Origin: Porodaedalea pini
Lineage: Eukaryota > Basidiomycota > Agaricomycetes > Hymenochaetales > Hymenochaetaceae
Direction of reading: 5' to 3'
Assembly (NCBI GenBank): GCA_002794775.1
Contig: NBAY01000036.1
Coordinates: forward strand, 1 to 64,000
DNA: 64,000 bases
Shown: in pieces, positions 34,337-46,505 of the stretch
Numbering within the stretch: the first letter of the stretch is position 1
Layout: every line of letters starts with the position of its first letter
The notes under the pieces: generated by a model
What the model saw: only the letters and a program-made list of their open reading frames with translations
Told to the model about the DNA's origin: nothing
Database searches by the model: none
Translations under genes and position numbers: made by a program

Positions 34337-36727
34337 ATGCCGCGGTCTTCATTTGGACGTGTGGTCGCCGACGCCCGCATGCTTTTGGCTAACGATGCCC
34401 GTCGCACTCAACGTTACTATTTCTCGTTGAGATTCCACGAGACCCTCGCGCTGTAAGTGCTTGGCTTCAAGTTTTCCAGCAGAAGGATCGCAATATGCGA
34501 TTCTAAGGACAACAGTCAAGAATGAGAGTGGTCTTTTGGCGGTTACGCTCTCTTCTCCGGCGGACAAAATCCAGGCTCAGCAAAGACCTCTTTAGAGACG
34601 CCAGTCTGCCAGTCCACCAGCATTTGCCAGTCTTACCGTCATGCTCGACGTACGTACACGAAGCCCAGCTTGTTCCAACTCGTGTTAACAAGATTTGTGC
34701 TCACTCTACTTCATCCTCTTTCGTTTCATCTGCCTGCGCCTTATCCTTCGTATTTCTTCACTTTCCCACTCATCTCTTCTCCTAAAGCAATCATACGCAC
34801 GAGCGCCTTTCCTCTCGCCTTCCACGTCGCCGATATTCTCGCTGATTCAGAGAAATGTCGCCAGATTATTCGTGGGTCAATCTACAAGAGCCTTCCATAA
34901 AAGGAAATACAAGCAGTGAGTCATCCTGTCTGGTGAAAAGATGCTGCGAGTTGAGATGAGTCGATGACAAGGTCTCTTTCTGACCACCACCACCGTAGAA
35001 CATGTGCATTTTGTGTTTAACACAGATTGACGCCTGATAAGCCTGCAAGAGGCCGAAGACTAGACCCAAGGATATGGACGCCGACGAGGATCACCAGAGT
35101 CAAGGTCGCAAGGCCAGAGGCATCAACGTGCAGCTACCCTCTTGTAATAGGGAACTAGTCTTACAGGATATGTTGAGCGTCTCTGTGGGCTAAGAGGCAG
35201 AAAAGAAAGTAACAAGCCGACGGCGAACAGCACTCACCAACGTTCGTGCTAACACGACACGCCATAGAAGATCGACATCCTGTTCCCCTCTTCAACAAGG
35301 AGTCCGAAGCAATTCAAAAGGCATTCCAGTTACTTCGTGAATGGGTCTGAAAGACGTTGCTCAATAAAAATCACAACGATTATTAAAAAAAATGTGGGTA
35401 CATACCTTCATGCCTCCGGAATGCTCAACAACCCGGTCCTTTAATACAACAAAATGAAGATGGTTACAATGCGACAGCCAGCAGATTCTGCAGATATCGA
35501 GCGAGCCCAGGAGGCAAGATCCTCGATATAGGCAGGGAACACCACTTCCGAGATATACACACCTCAGTTCATCAACCCGAGTACCAGATTCCCCCTCGAG
35601 CCGATCACCGAAAGCCTGACAACCAGCACACCCTTTCCCTTGTGCCATTCATTGCTTCACGTCCAAATACTTTCGATCACTGAGGTGGTGGGATGAGTGG
35701 CGCGGGTGTGGTATTCTGAGTCAAGGAGACGTTCAGTTGGGCTCCCTCGTGAATTTCTCTAAAGCCACCATCCGTCTTCTATCTTCAAACGATGGTAGGT
35801 TCCTTTTCCAGCGCAAGTGAGTTTGTGTTGAACTTTTGCAGCGATCTAACGTGGTTGAAGATGTTAGGAGTCAGAACTGGAAGAGGAACGCCTTCGGCAA
35901 AGCATCCGGTGACTGTGACTCCAGCGGCTCTCGACACGTACCCATAACCTCCTCTCTCTTCTAACTTCTAAGCCCCCTTCCTCACTGTCCTGCCAATTTC
36001 GCCGCCCTTGAATTCCTAGGAACGTACACAATTGTCTCCAGATAAACATGCATAATAAACTAAAGGCTTTTTCTCCGACACTCGGCTTCACTCCTGGTGC
36101 ACCTTCAAGTTCACTTATTTAGGCGAGCCACTCGCCCGCCCAACTTCACTCCGAGTCTTTCTTGACTATCTGGCATTTACACGATACGAAAACAAGATTT
36201 CGGGTTACGGCCCTCGACTGAAGCTCCATCGTCAGATCTGCGAGTCAGCAGCTGCTGTCTTCTCCCGTAGGCCAGCTTTCATTCTTCCGTTTCACCACTC
36301 GCCTTCTCTCCAAGTTGCTCCGTCTTTTAACTCCTTTCAGTGCTTCCGTTGTGGGGCTTCCCCTTCTCAGTTCCATTGCCTATACTGACATTTAAGAGAT
36401 CTTACTCCCTCACACTGACGATACGAAAAAGGTGCATCCTCTCTGGAGACGTATCTATCCCCTTGGCGCATGTCTCACTTCTGTTACGGAGGAATATTCA
36501 AGTCCATTCTCGCTATCAGCTTCTCAAGCCTACCTGAGTTGCATCTTTCTTTGGACTTCACCGCGGAGAGCTCTGCACACCAATGTGAGCGGTGGCTTGT
36601 AGTTTACATAATTCCTAGTCGCTTGCCAGCTTTTTCCTCACTTTCTGCTTTCTATCGCGCCAACGGTGTCTTCACCGAGGGTCTATGGCGCCAGTGCCGT
36701 AGCACTCAATTGAAGGACCTGACATGA
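34337..36727 (+). CDS. Cassette gene 2, copy C (partial model, possibly broken)
   Basis: The start block is MPRSSFGRVVADA, in frame with upstream GQKQDFSRNPTKPQSRSDFD. Conserved later pieces are VARLFVGQSTRAFHKRKY with the GTGAGTCATCC donor (about 34915), a DKPARGRR exon after AACACAG at about 35028, the small intron ending TTTTGCAG at about 35841, the 30-nt exon ending at 36584 (RRALHTN, GTGAGC donor), and the terminal exon ending TQLKDLT and TGA at 36725-36727, aligned codon for codon with copy A. The acceptor of the 30-nt exon reads TTTGG instead of TTTAG, and a 2-nt loss affects the exon after 35841, so this copy may no longer be spliced normally. Confidence 0.35.
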
Positions 36728-37007
36728 AAAGTCCTTCCTCTTTCTTATTGGTGCAACATCTCAAATCGAAGTGTATCTTGCGGACTCCATGTTTCGTAAA
36801 CGGTGAAGCTTCTTTGGAGTTACAGGTTAAAGTGACATAGGGTCCGAAGAGTCGAGGTGTCCTCTCGCGCGACGGAATTAGAACGGGACTAAGTACCTCG
36901 GCACGACGTCGTGTACGTTAACAACCCGCATTTCATAATTCATTCCTGCCATGTTTTACTGTACTGCTTTTATTTGGAAGCGCCGAGTTTCGCAGCCTCG
37001 CGATATA

Positions 37008-37169
37008 CAGTCGAATATGCCATACTGCATAGCCTCAGGATAAGACCATATCCAATGGATTATGGAATTTACACGGGTTTTGTCTGGGCTTCCCGAGGCA
37101 TTGAGACAAAAATCAATGCATTATGGCATTTATGCATTGCAGCGTTATGCATCGTGACATATTCGACTG
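37008..37169. mobile_element. 162-bp MITE, TA target site
   Basis: The left end CAGTCGAATATG is repeated exactly in inverted orientation at the right end (CATATTCGACTG), with weaker pairing inward. TA flanks both sides (37006-37007, 37170-37171). The corresponding place in unit A (about 28105) lacks the insert. No coding capacity; Tc1/mariner-type by target site. Confidence 0.75.
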
Positions 37170-37560
37170 TACGTACATACGTTCTTTCCCCGCAGATCGT
37201 AACAACTAGTACTAGTGGCTAGCGGATACCATGGTGCGTGTACCTTATCCGAGTTGTTTCAAGTTTCTTATTTATTCTTACCGGCTGAAAGCAGGGCTCT
37301 TCACGTACTTCCACCATCACGATACGGTCACGAAGTCCACGGATGGCTCTACTCGGCTTCAATGTCTGGGCGTATTAAAATTTCCATCAGAGCGTCGTAA
37401 ACGTAGTAGCTTCCAAATCACAAAAGGGGAAAGCGCCACCATCGACACTATGCTAGCACGCCTCTGAACGCCCAAATCGCGTTTGAGGGCATTCCGATAG
37501 CCACAGGGTGTCTTCTTCATTTGGTTGGTCAGATAAATTCAGGGACGAGATCATATGCGT

Positions 37561-38232
37561 CAGAATCTCCTCATTAAAAAATTTGAGCACCTATCCACCA
37601 TTTTCATATCTCATTAAAAAATAAAGCTAATGCTTAGTGTCTCGATGATTCAAATACGAGGGGAATCGTTCAGAGGTCCAGTTGGATGTATGCATAGAGT
37701 CACAGTATTTCGATTTGGAGGTTTTTTCCCCTTCAGAGTTTCGCCAACGAAGTGCGGAGACCGCAAGTCGCCAGCCATTCAATGTTCGGTAGTGTTTGAA
37801 GCCAAGCGAAGCTGTGACTCAGTACTAGTGTGAGGCTCCTGCTTCTTACTCAATAGCTCACAGCCGAAGACAGACCTTAGGAAACAAAAATAACAGCGGG
37901 GAACGAAACCTTATCTCCGCAAATATCCTTTCTTTGGCAAGCTTATACAAGCATTTTATAATACTTATGACTTAGAATAACCTTAAAGGGTACATACTTG
38001 GAGCTAATTGTTCGTCATCACACTTTTATTTTCATTGCCAAACAGGAGTTAGGGTTGATGGATCGCCGCATTCAGTCTCACTGACTCTCAGAGAGATCAA
38101 GATCTCAAGCGACACTGACCTTCAGCTGAGCGTTACATATGTATACGTCGATGGTCAAGCTAAATCACAGACGTCCTGTGGAGGCCCATCGCTTCCCGTC
38201 GCCTTGTCCCTTGCTTTGTACGACCGACGCAG
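37561..38232. other. Intergenic, no gene seen
   Basis: AT-rich DNA between the array and the RAX1-like gene. AGTACTAGT occurs at 37821. The last 200 bp should be the promoter of the gene that follows. Confidence 0.5.
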
Positions 38233-40304
38233 ATGGCTCTGACTTCGCCGTTTCGATGCCGTCGTATGCAGGCTTCTGCCAGTGAGCAGGCAGCTTCACG
38301 AAGTGCAACCTCAAATTCCAGCGGAGAAGGTGGTTTGCCCTTCCTTTGGCCTTGGGCAGCCGCCGCAAACCGTTCTAAACTCATCGACATAACTCTTGCG
38401 CACGTACTCTCCGGAGACACCGTCTCGCCCATCTCGTATGCTCTCATCCTATACTCCGTCTTGTTCGCTTTATTTTGACGGGTTACCCCATGCTTATATA
38501 GACTCTCCGACTTCGAGGCGTTCCTGGCCTTCTGCGTGCGTGATGTCTGTTTAGACTTTATGCTTGACAACGAAGAGTGCTAATCTCTTCTCTCCCTGAT
38601 CGCCCTCGTCTTCCCCGCTCAACAGGACATCTCTCTCGAGAATTTGCAGTTTATCGTCTGGTACCAGGATTATCGGGCACGTTGCGATGCTCTTTCTCCC
38701 GAGCAGCGCGCTCGTGCTCAGTCGCCGCAGGTCTGTGAGACAAAGCTGCATAACAACCCTTCGAGTACTACTGCATTGCATTCGACCCCGTCGACGAGTA
38801 CATTCAAGTCTTCGGAATATTCTCATGTCCGGCGAAAAGCATCGGTAGACAGTGATGACGCCTCAGAGCAGGAAAGGTCCGAGGTGCAATCTCAAACACT
38901 CAAGGGCCTTGCCGGTAGGGCTCCTCCTACGCTGAACCTTGGCATGCCTGTTTCAACACCACTATCCTCGTTACAGACTTTCCTGAGCACAATTCCGGAG
39001 TCCTCTCAGGTGGGAAACGAAGTTGCAAAAAGTGAAACTACGACGCAAAGTCTGGACCTGCGCTCGTCCTATTCTTTCGCGGGAGGTACAGACCCATTTT
39101 CGGTTCCTTGCGCGAACGAAAGTAAAAGCACATTCCGAGCCCATTTGTCTCAGACACGACTGAGTTCTCCGTACCCACCGGCGCAGAAAAGGCCTGTGCA
39201 CCCAAACGCGCAGCCATTCCGCGATGAGATTCAGAACATCCTGGCCACATTTTTCGTCCCTGGCGCAAAAAAGGAGTTGTCGCTGAGTGCTGAGACGCGA
39301 GAGAGTGTGATCAAGGAGTCAGCGCAGACGACGCATCCGGATGTGGTGAGACCTCGTCGCAACCATGATAACGACGAACGATCGCTGACTTTCTCCCAAC
39401 AGTTCTCTCCAGTATATGAGACCATCTATGAGACCATAGAATGCGTATCACTACCACGATTCCTGGTAAATGCTTCAACAAATATCAACAGACCGAGACA
39501 ACTTTTCTGGTACGTTTTTTTCTACACCGTATACTTCTGATTTCTTCTGTTTCTCTTGCATTGCTAATGTCCCGTCCAGGTATTTGTCGGCACTGCCGAC
39601 CTTCCTCTTAGGTGTCGCCATTGCGCTTCTGTTGGTTCTCTCTCCCTCACGCCACTTGGTACTGCCACCCCAGTCTCACCGGGCTTGGAGATTACTTAGC
39701 GTCCCTTGCTTTTTGCTCTCAAGTATGATGTGGTACAAGGGCTTCCGAGGGTAAGTAGCTTCACCTCGAAATACAAATGACATTGATCACATACTCGTCT
39801 TCAAGATTTTGCCCAATACTATTCCTTCGCTCATCTAGGCAGTTGCGCGCCTGGGAGCTCAAGCCGATGGTCGACGATGAAGAAGCTCAGGCGTACTGTG
39901 TTTCTCTATCCGAGAACAGAATCGTTAAAGCTGAAGGCACCAACGGCCTCCCACTTACGCCTGTCTCACCCAAGTCTAGCTCGTCCCCGCTTACGCAGAT
40001 CGCTCCTTTCCTCGATGACGCGGATGCGATCAAGAAGGAAGAGGGAGTGGATTCAGATACATTCAGCAGTTCTCCCTCTACTGCGGTTCATGTAGCCACG
40101 AAAAGCGCTCGCACAAACGAGCAGTTCCGCTCCCGTACACACAACAGATTCCACCGCCCGCCTATATTCGGCCCAGGGCGCGTCGTCGAGGACAAGCGTA
40201 TCCGTGCAGTGCACATGCATCTCTGGTGGTCACTTGTTCGTTTCGGGCTCTTCTGGGCTGTGGTAAATATTGTTCTTCGTATGGTATGGGAAACGACATG
40301 CTGA
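38233..40304 (+). CDS. RGS-domain membrane protein, RAX1-like, 585 aa
   Basis: Five exons (38233-38435, 38502-38535, 38626-39509, 39580-39750, 39839-40304) sum to 586 codons. The split RGS domain starts SLSDFEAFLAF and LENLQFIVWYQDYRARC, continues after a long Ser-rich insert with PFRDEIQNILATFFVPGAKK and THPDVV, and ends SLPRFLVNASTNINRPRQLF. Then come membrane segments (LLGVAIALLLVL, VPCFLLSSMMWY), the family word QLRAWELKPMVD, and a last hydrophobic stretch (VRFGLFWAVVNIVL). This order is that of fungal Rax1-type proteins, used in bud-site or polarity marking and G-protein regulation. Exon 2 is only 34 nt. The Ser/Thr-rich insert is long for the family but open. An assignment as another membrane RGS protein is possible. 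Confidence 0.8.
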
Positions 40305-40784
40305 AGGTTCGGAATAGGTCTCTGCGGTAATTGTTGTAAGCGTGCCCAGCTTGCACTAATGACCCTTATACCTCGAGGCAACTCAGATATTACAAAGCAT
40401 TGCGACACATTGCGACGCAAAGCCTGTTCTCGTGCATTATTCATCTTCTGTAGATGCAAATTAATGACGGTACCATATGATTTGAATATTTTCATTCTAT
40501 TCCAGCATTTCAGTCGTGTCTCTCCCTTCTTGCTTACCTACCTCTATGCCAATTGTCCACCTATTTTCATGCGCTCATCCTGTATAAAGCTACTATTATT
40601 TACATAGTGAACTCGGTTCATCAATCCAGTATTTTTTGAAGCAGGACGAAGCTGATGGCCGGTTTTGGATATGATCGACGAGGAAGACGCGCGGAGAATG
40701 CGACGCGAGTTCTGTGCATTCACTTCATACTCTCTTCATCTCATATTTGCATAAATACCCAGCTTACCTCTGGGGAATGTTGAA
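40305..40784. other. Intergenic, no gene seen
   Basis: Spacer between two same-strand genes. It should hold the 3' end of the first and the promoter of the second. No repeat or RNA gene is visible. Confidence 0.5.
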
Positions 40785-43700
40785 ATGCAAGAGCCCGAAG
40801 CATCCCTTCTGGCTCCCGAGTCTCTCCATTCGGCAGGCTCGCGACCCACAACACCGGACTCACAAATGACGAACAGCCTGTACCGCGCAACTGCGACTAT
40901 CGACGAGCTCACCGCGACGCTGGCGAAGGTATCACGGGCACCGACGCCGGACGCAGCAGACCAAAACCTACTGCATTGTTGTTGTGGTCGCGCGGATTGT
41001 GCTCATACAGCTGCGTGGGCGGCGTTCCAGAGCAAGCTTGAGAGCCGGCTCATCTTGTGTGCTGGTAGGTTTTCTCATGCTCTTTGGCGGTCTACCGAGG
41101 ATGTGGTTGACCAGATTGCTTTTGAAGAGGTTGGACAAGCTTTGCTGGAGAAACACGAGGCGTACGTGCGGAGACATGGTCTTGATGACTCGGACACTCA
41201 GGTTTGGTTGCTTGCCATGAGACTGTTGAGATGCTAATTCCTACTCAGTCGGATGAAGGGAGCGACCTATCGCGCCCCGAAACTCCAACGATCCACTCTG
41301 CTCACCAGGATGTACACCTTGAGACGCGCGTGTCTGATTTGAAGAAAGAGAATTTGTCGCTTGAGAAGGCGAGTCTGCATGCGATACAACACTGTACTGT
41401 CTTATCTAAATGCAATATTTTCAGAAACTGAATGCAGCTCTTCTCAATGCTGAAATCTCAGAGTCCTCGAAAAAATATCTGTTGCAAGAGCTGGAAGAGG
41501 TCAAGGAGGCAGTTTCTAAACTCACCGTTAATCAAGCGAAGTCGGCGGGTTGGGAGGCTCGATTAAACGCCGTTAATCAGGAGAAGGACGACCTTCATCA
41601 GGAGCTTGATAGCGAGCGACAAAGAGCGAAAGGCGCCGAGGCGCATGTTCTGGCGCTGAAAGAGCGCTGCGGTACGTTGCTCGTTTCGAGAAGGCTTATG
41701 AGTACTGTCTAATTTGAAGAACAGTCAAACTTCAGTCCGAGATGAGTCGCGTCTACGATGAATTGGACCAACAGAAGCAATCGCGAACAGAGCTCTCTGA
41801 GGAGATACTTCGCGACGCGCGGGCACGTCTTCAGATGGTTCAACAGCAAGTATGTTTACTTGCATAGTTCTGTGGATTCCAAGCTGACGACTTAGCAGCA
41901 GTTCGGGCGTATCGTGCTCTCGGATAGTCCGGAAGTGACACAAATGATGGAATCATTAGTTGCGGACAATGAGGCTTTGAAGCGGGATGTCGCAGAGCTG
42001 CAGAACCTTCTTACCGAAGCACGTGAAGATGTCCGTATGTTGCAGGAAGAGCTCGAGGAAACACGCGTTACGTCTGGAGCTTCGAGAAGGGTTTCTTCTT
42101 CAACCCGCCCAGGTCACAACCATACATTCAGCTGGGCTTCATCATTTGGGCAGGCACCCCTTTCTCCGATTTCTCGCAGTGCGGCGCAGTCCACACAACC
42201 ATACGAACCCATGACTCCAAGTACTGAAGCTCGGCCACTTTCTCCAGCCGAGTCTCGCGCAGCGTCTGAGAACCGTTTGCCGGCGCTATCTAGTCCGCGT
42301 CCGGAGTACTCACCTTCGCACCTGAATCTCGACGTAGATGACAGAAATGCACGTATTAAATCGCCTGATTTCCCAGGGAGGAAATCGCCTAGACGGCCGC
42401 TCCTTCTGTTATCGCAAAGCAGGGGCGTCCAAACAGATGATGTTAACTGGGCAAGTCTGCTTGGTCCGGTCCTTCGCGCTCAGACGGATGACGGCTCGTC
42501 AGCTACTCCACCCGGAGACGGACGATCCGAATCATCATCACTGGCAGATTCGCATGCACATGCTTCAACAATTGCAGCTTTAGTAGATCGAGCAAATGCC
42601 CTGTTCTCGCGTATGGCACAGGCTGACGCCCGCACGCTCATGAATCGCCTCAAGCGTCAACGCCTTGCGGGCGATGTCTCGCATCTCTCACATGCGACTT
42701 GTTTCTTCCATTCTCTCGGAGGCGAATGGTCTCCGTGCACACTTCCGCGGTGCGCTCGAAGATGAGCACGCTGTGAGCACGTGCACGAGGCGCGACCTGC
42801 GCGCTTTACTAGGTTTGCTGCGCGAAATGTTCGGGGAGCTTGGGCAAATGCGCATCGCTCTGAACGACGTTATTCTCGACCCCTCTATGGCGCCAAAGCT
42901 TAGCGAAGCAGCGATGGATCCTTCGAAGGAGTTTATGGAAAGTGGAGGCAGAAGCACTAAACGTGCACTTACCAACGCGACTGGTTGGATGTCGAAATTA
43001 TTCGGTGGTGCATCGGCGACTCAAGCGGATGACAGACCTGCAGAACGTCCTTCTGGCTCTACTGGGGCAGCATCTGGTCCAACTGCCGTGAATGCAACAT
43101 TGCGTCAGAAGCCGCCCAAGTTTGTTCCAAAGTCAGGTCCAGCACTTGCTGCTTCAGCCATGACTGTTAATGTCGAGTTCTCCGGCTCAGGCGTCGGACG
43201 CTCGATCACTTCTAGTACTGCTTTACCTGTCGTCACGAGCTCGAAAGGGGAAGCAGCTGGGTCAGCAACTCCAGTTCCTGGCACCCTATCGTCTCGGACG
43301 GTTATGGGCATCTTCGCCGGCGCTCCGCAGCCTCAGAGCAGCGACCCTTGGGTCTTTGTTGCTTCAAAACCAGAGAGGAAATTGCGTGGTCAGCAATCCA
43401 CCATGGACATGCGCGCGGCGACGCTTACACGGTCTGCGGGACGATGGGCTGGTACGCGTTTGCCCCGGAACGTCGACGCTGTAATTGACTCTGGCTCAGC
43501 CGTTCACGACTCTGATGAGGACGAGGATAGCGAGGCGAAGATGCCGGACACGCTTCTCGAGCGTACTCTCCGACCGAGGGGTTTATCAGACTCTTCCATT
43601 CGATCTACATTTTTGAATGATGGAGTTAGCCCCACTTCACCGGCTAGCAATGCGCCTCAAGCTCCGGTATCGACACCTATATCACCTGTGCCCATTCGTG

Positions 43701-44062
43701 CTTCACCTCACGGTAGAAGCTCCCTACGGCAGAGCGCATATCCCGTCCAGGGGTCCTCCCGGACGTCAGCGCTACAGGCTTTCAGTCGGGCGTTTGCTGT
43801 TCCTACGCTATCTACTCCTTCAGCGAACACATCATCCACGCCGGCATCCCTTCCAACTCGCGTGCCGGATGCCGCGTCTAATCGCGCGAGCTCATCGCGT
43901 CGCATGCAGATCCTGCCGAGTATCGCAGGTTGGGCTGCCTCACAGGCGGGGCTCGATCCGGATGCGGCAGAAGATTTTGTTGGGAGCGTCAGGAGCCGGG
44001 ACGATGAGACTGACTTTGGACATCGGGCGTGGCAGCGTGATATGCAGGGAAGAGATATCTAG
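40785..44062 (+). CDS. Long coiled-coil protein of Agaricomycetes, about 1000 aa, one apparent frameshift
   Basis: Exons 40785-41064, 41128-41201, 41249-41368, 41425-41671, 41725-41849 and 41896-44062. The middle has heptad-rich stretches (VSDLKKENLSLEK, LLQELEEVKEAVSKL, LQSEMSRVYDELDQQKQ, ALKRDVAELQNLLTEARED) typical of a coiled coil. A conserved helical block follows (ALVDRANALFSRMAQADART, LMNRLKRQRLAGDVSHLS, then CTRRDLRALLGLLREMFGEL, MRIALNDVILDPSMAPK). The tail is Ser/Pro-rich. The frame changes between GDVSHLSHAT and SSILSEANGL at 42694-42705; removing one T restores the conserved reading. This is either a sequence error or a recent mutation. The intron at 41369 has a GC donor. I recognise the helical block from other mushroom proteins but know no function. 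Confidence 0.7.
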
Positions 44063-44722
44063 ACTGACTCTGTCTTGCGTGTGTATACTACTTATGTTGG
44101 GTCTCCTTCTCCCGCATTGTTTATCCTATGTATAACATTTCTTGCCTATCCTCTCTCTAGACTGGTCTTATTAATACCTCCATGCATTATACCCATGTAC
44201 TCCTTGACATCTCATTGACGTTCTTTCCTAGCAATATGTACAGTCTGTCAGTACAGACAGTTTCTCATGGAATTATAGTCTTATAGTTTTTCAGAGATTG
44301 TTTGCAACCTCGCCGAAGATGTTTCACGAGTGGCGAACTTGTCCAACATATTCCTCATAATGCGACCGTGTCACCGTGCTAAAGAGTCCCACCCATGGTT
44401 AGAGCGTACACGTGACAATACGTGTTATTTGTCTCGAACAAACATAGCCTTGTTAGCCGTCCCGTAATTTCGTATCCGTCTCATTCGCGATCCTCCTGTC
44501 CTATTATTTATTGCTTTGGTAAGACACCACGGCTACTAGGTCTTACCTTCAAGTCTGAAACCCGCAGCACACTGCCACCGCTACTACCATTTCAATTACG
44601 CGATTCATCACACCGTCGGAGTTATCTGGCCTGTTCCTCAGAGAGAAAGCAGATACGCAGAGCTGAAGTGGTCTCTAAGTCACTCGGCACGGACGAGTCT
44701 GTGCCTTTAGGCCATCCAAGAT
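44063..44722. other. Intergenic, no gene seen
   Basis: No exon supported. It contains the 3' end of the coiled-coil gene and the promoter of the hydrolase gene. Confidence 0.5.
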
Positions 44723-46302
44723 ATGGAACAATCGCACGATGCTAATCCTTGGGGAGATACAATCGCAGAGCCAGAAACCAATCCTCTGGCTGTTGCAAAA
44801 CCTCTTCCTCCGGACCTTCTCCTTATAGTATTCATTCACGGGTATGGAGTCGCACGTGTATGAACTGAACGACGACCCATTAATACATCCATCACCAGCT
44901 TCAAAGGCACTGACTCCACCTTTGCTGGATTCCCAGAGAGATTGCGCCACATTGTAGCCGAAACTGTCACCAATGTCGTCGTTGAATCTATCGTTTTTCC
45001 TGCATACGAGGTACGATAGACAACGCAGTGACAATGAATGATGCGCTTAAATGAAATTTCACTTTGTTCCATCAAGACCAAAGGAGAGTTGGTGAGGGCT
45101 ATTCAACGTCGTATTCTTCTCGAAGCATTCATATTGTCATAACAGAATGCTGCCGTGGAGCGCTTCGCGGATTGGTTAACTACTCTGACGGTTGAAAGGG
45201 AAGTCGCCAATGGCGCTGGTGGTGGGGCTGGCAAGGCAAAAATCGTTCTTTGCGGGCACAGGTCAGCAGCGAGTAACTAGCGCAATTCTAAACCCGCGAC
45301 TCATTCTTGAGCTAGCATGGGCGGTCTGGTGGCAGCGGACACATTAATCGGGATGGTCACTTCTAGACCAGACAAGGAGGCGCCCTTGTGGCCCAAAATC
45401 GTCGCTTGCATTGCCTTTGACACGCCGGTAAGACATTTATTTGTAGGCACTCTAGGCACTGCTAACTTTTATCTCACTCCCGCATTATCAGTACTTTGGC
45501 CTGCATCCATTTGTCTTCAAGAACAGCGCCACTAAAGCGTTTGGATACGCCCAGACGGCCCGCCAGGTTGCCTCATCACTTAACGGTATGTTCTCCAAGC
45601 CTGCCGCGGCTTCTTCGGCAACGACGAAAGCCCCAGCTGCAGCCATCACAGCACCTCCGGTTTCTCCATCTGCGTCTTCATGGACAAAATGGGCTGTGCC
45701 AGCCGCTTATGGCGTAGGGGGTTTGTTGCTCAGTGGTGCTGCTGCCGGTGCAGCTTACTACAAGCGCGAGGATATCGGCTCTGGCTGCTCATGGGCGACA
45801 GACCACATGAAATATGTCGGTACGCTATGGGATCAGGCAAATTTGAAGGAACGCGTCAAACAACTTATCGAAATCGAGGAGACTTTAGGGGTGACATTTA
45901 GAGAGTGAGTTCCACATGCAGGCTTCATAGTCTAATTCTTATGTGGAGAGGTGCCTCTCTACCCTTAGCTTTTACACCCTCTTGCCCTACATGCCTGGCC
46001 AGCGCAGCGAACCAAGCACCTTCATCATTCTACCGCCTACAAACTCGCCACTGCGGTCGCACTTCCTATTTTCTCAGAACAACATTGCCGAAAACGAAGT
46101 TGAAGCGCACATGGGCATGTTCGAGCCCGGAACGAACGACTCTTACTATGGGCTCGGACTGGAGACGGCAAAGATTATTAGGGAGGCAGTTGCTTCCTCG
46201 CGCGGAGTTGTGACCCGCGAGTCTGGTCCGAATGATGTGCATGGGTCAGAGGAACGAGAAGGCAACTCGGCTCGGCCAGAGGACAATCTTGTAGATATTT
46301 GA
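44723..46302 (+). CDS. DUF676-like alpha/beta hydrolase (lipase-type), 406 aa
   Basis: Seven exons (44723-44841, 44899-45010, 45077-45091, 45146-45261, 45316-45427, 45492-45904, 45969-46302) sum to 407 codons. The fold signatures are LLLIVFIHGFKGTDSTF (oxyanion His-Gly loop), KIVLCGHSMGGLVA (nucleophile elbow, Ser about 121) and IACIAFDTPYFGLHP. A glycine/alanine-rich hydrophobic stretch (VPAAYGVGGLLLSGAAAGAA) could anchor it in a membrane, and the C-terminal part has FYTLLPYMPGQRSEPSTFIIL. It probably hydrolyses an ester or lipid; the substrate is unknown. Exon 3 is a 15-nt microexon (TKGEL), and the catalytic Ser codon is split by intron 4. Confidence 0.85.
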
Positions 46303-46505
46303 TTTCCTTTTTTGTTTTGTTTTTAAGGCTCCGTTTTCTTGATTACGCTCGCTTGCATTAAATTGGACGACTTGTTGTACCTATGCATCTCTTCTTACCC
46401 GGCTGTGCTGTATCATCAGACTACGAGGGACATGACCGGTAAATGAACGGGTCATTCAGGCGAGATATTATATTGATACAAGCTCAATAAATAAGCGTAC
46501 GGATA

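Larger units (their letters stand above)
33420..37560. repeat. Tandem cassette array, unit C (most diverged)
   Basis: It contains gene 1 (33427-34126, -) and gene 2 (34337-36727, +) in the same layout as A and B. Its right part (36.7-37.5 kb) matches unit A 27.8-28.5 kb, including CGTAAACGTAGT and GCTAGCACGCC. A 162-bp MITE is inserted at 37008. Confidence 0.8.
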
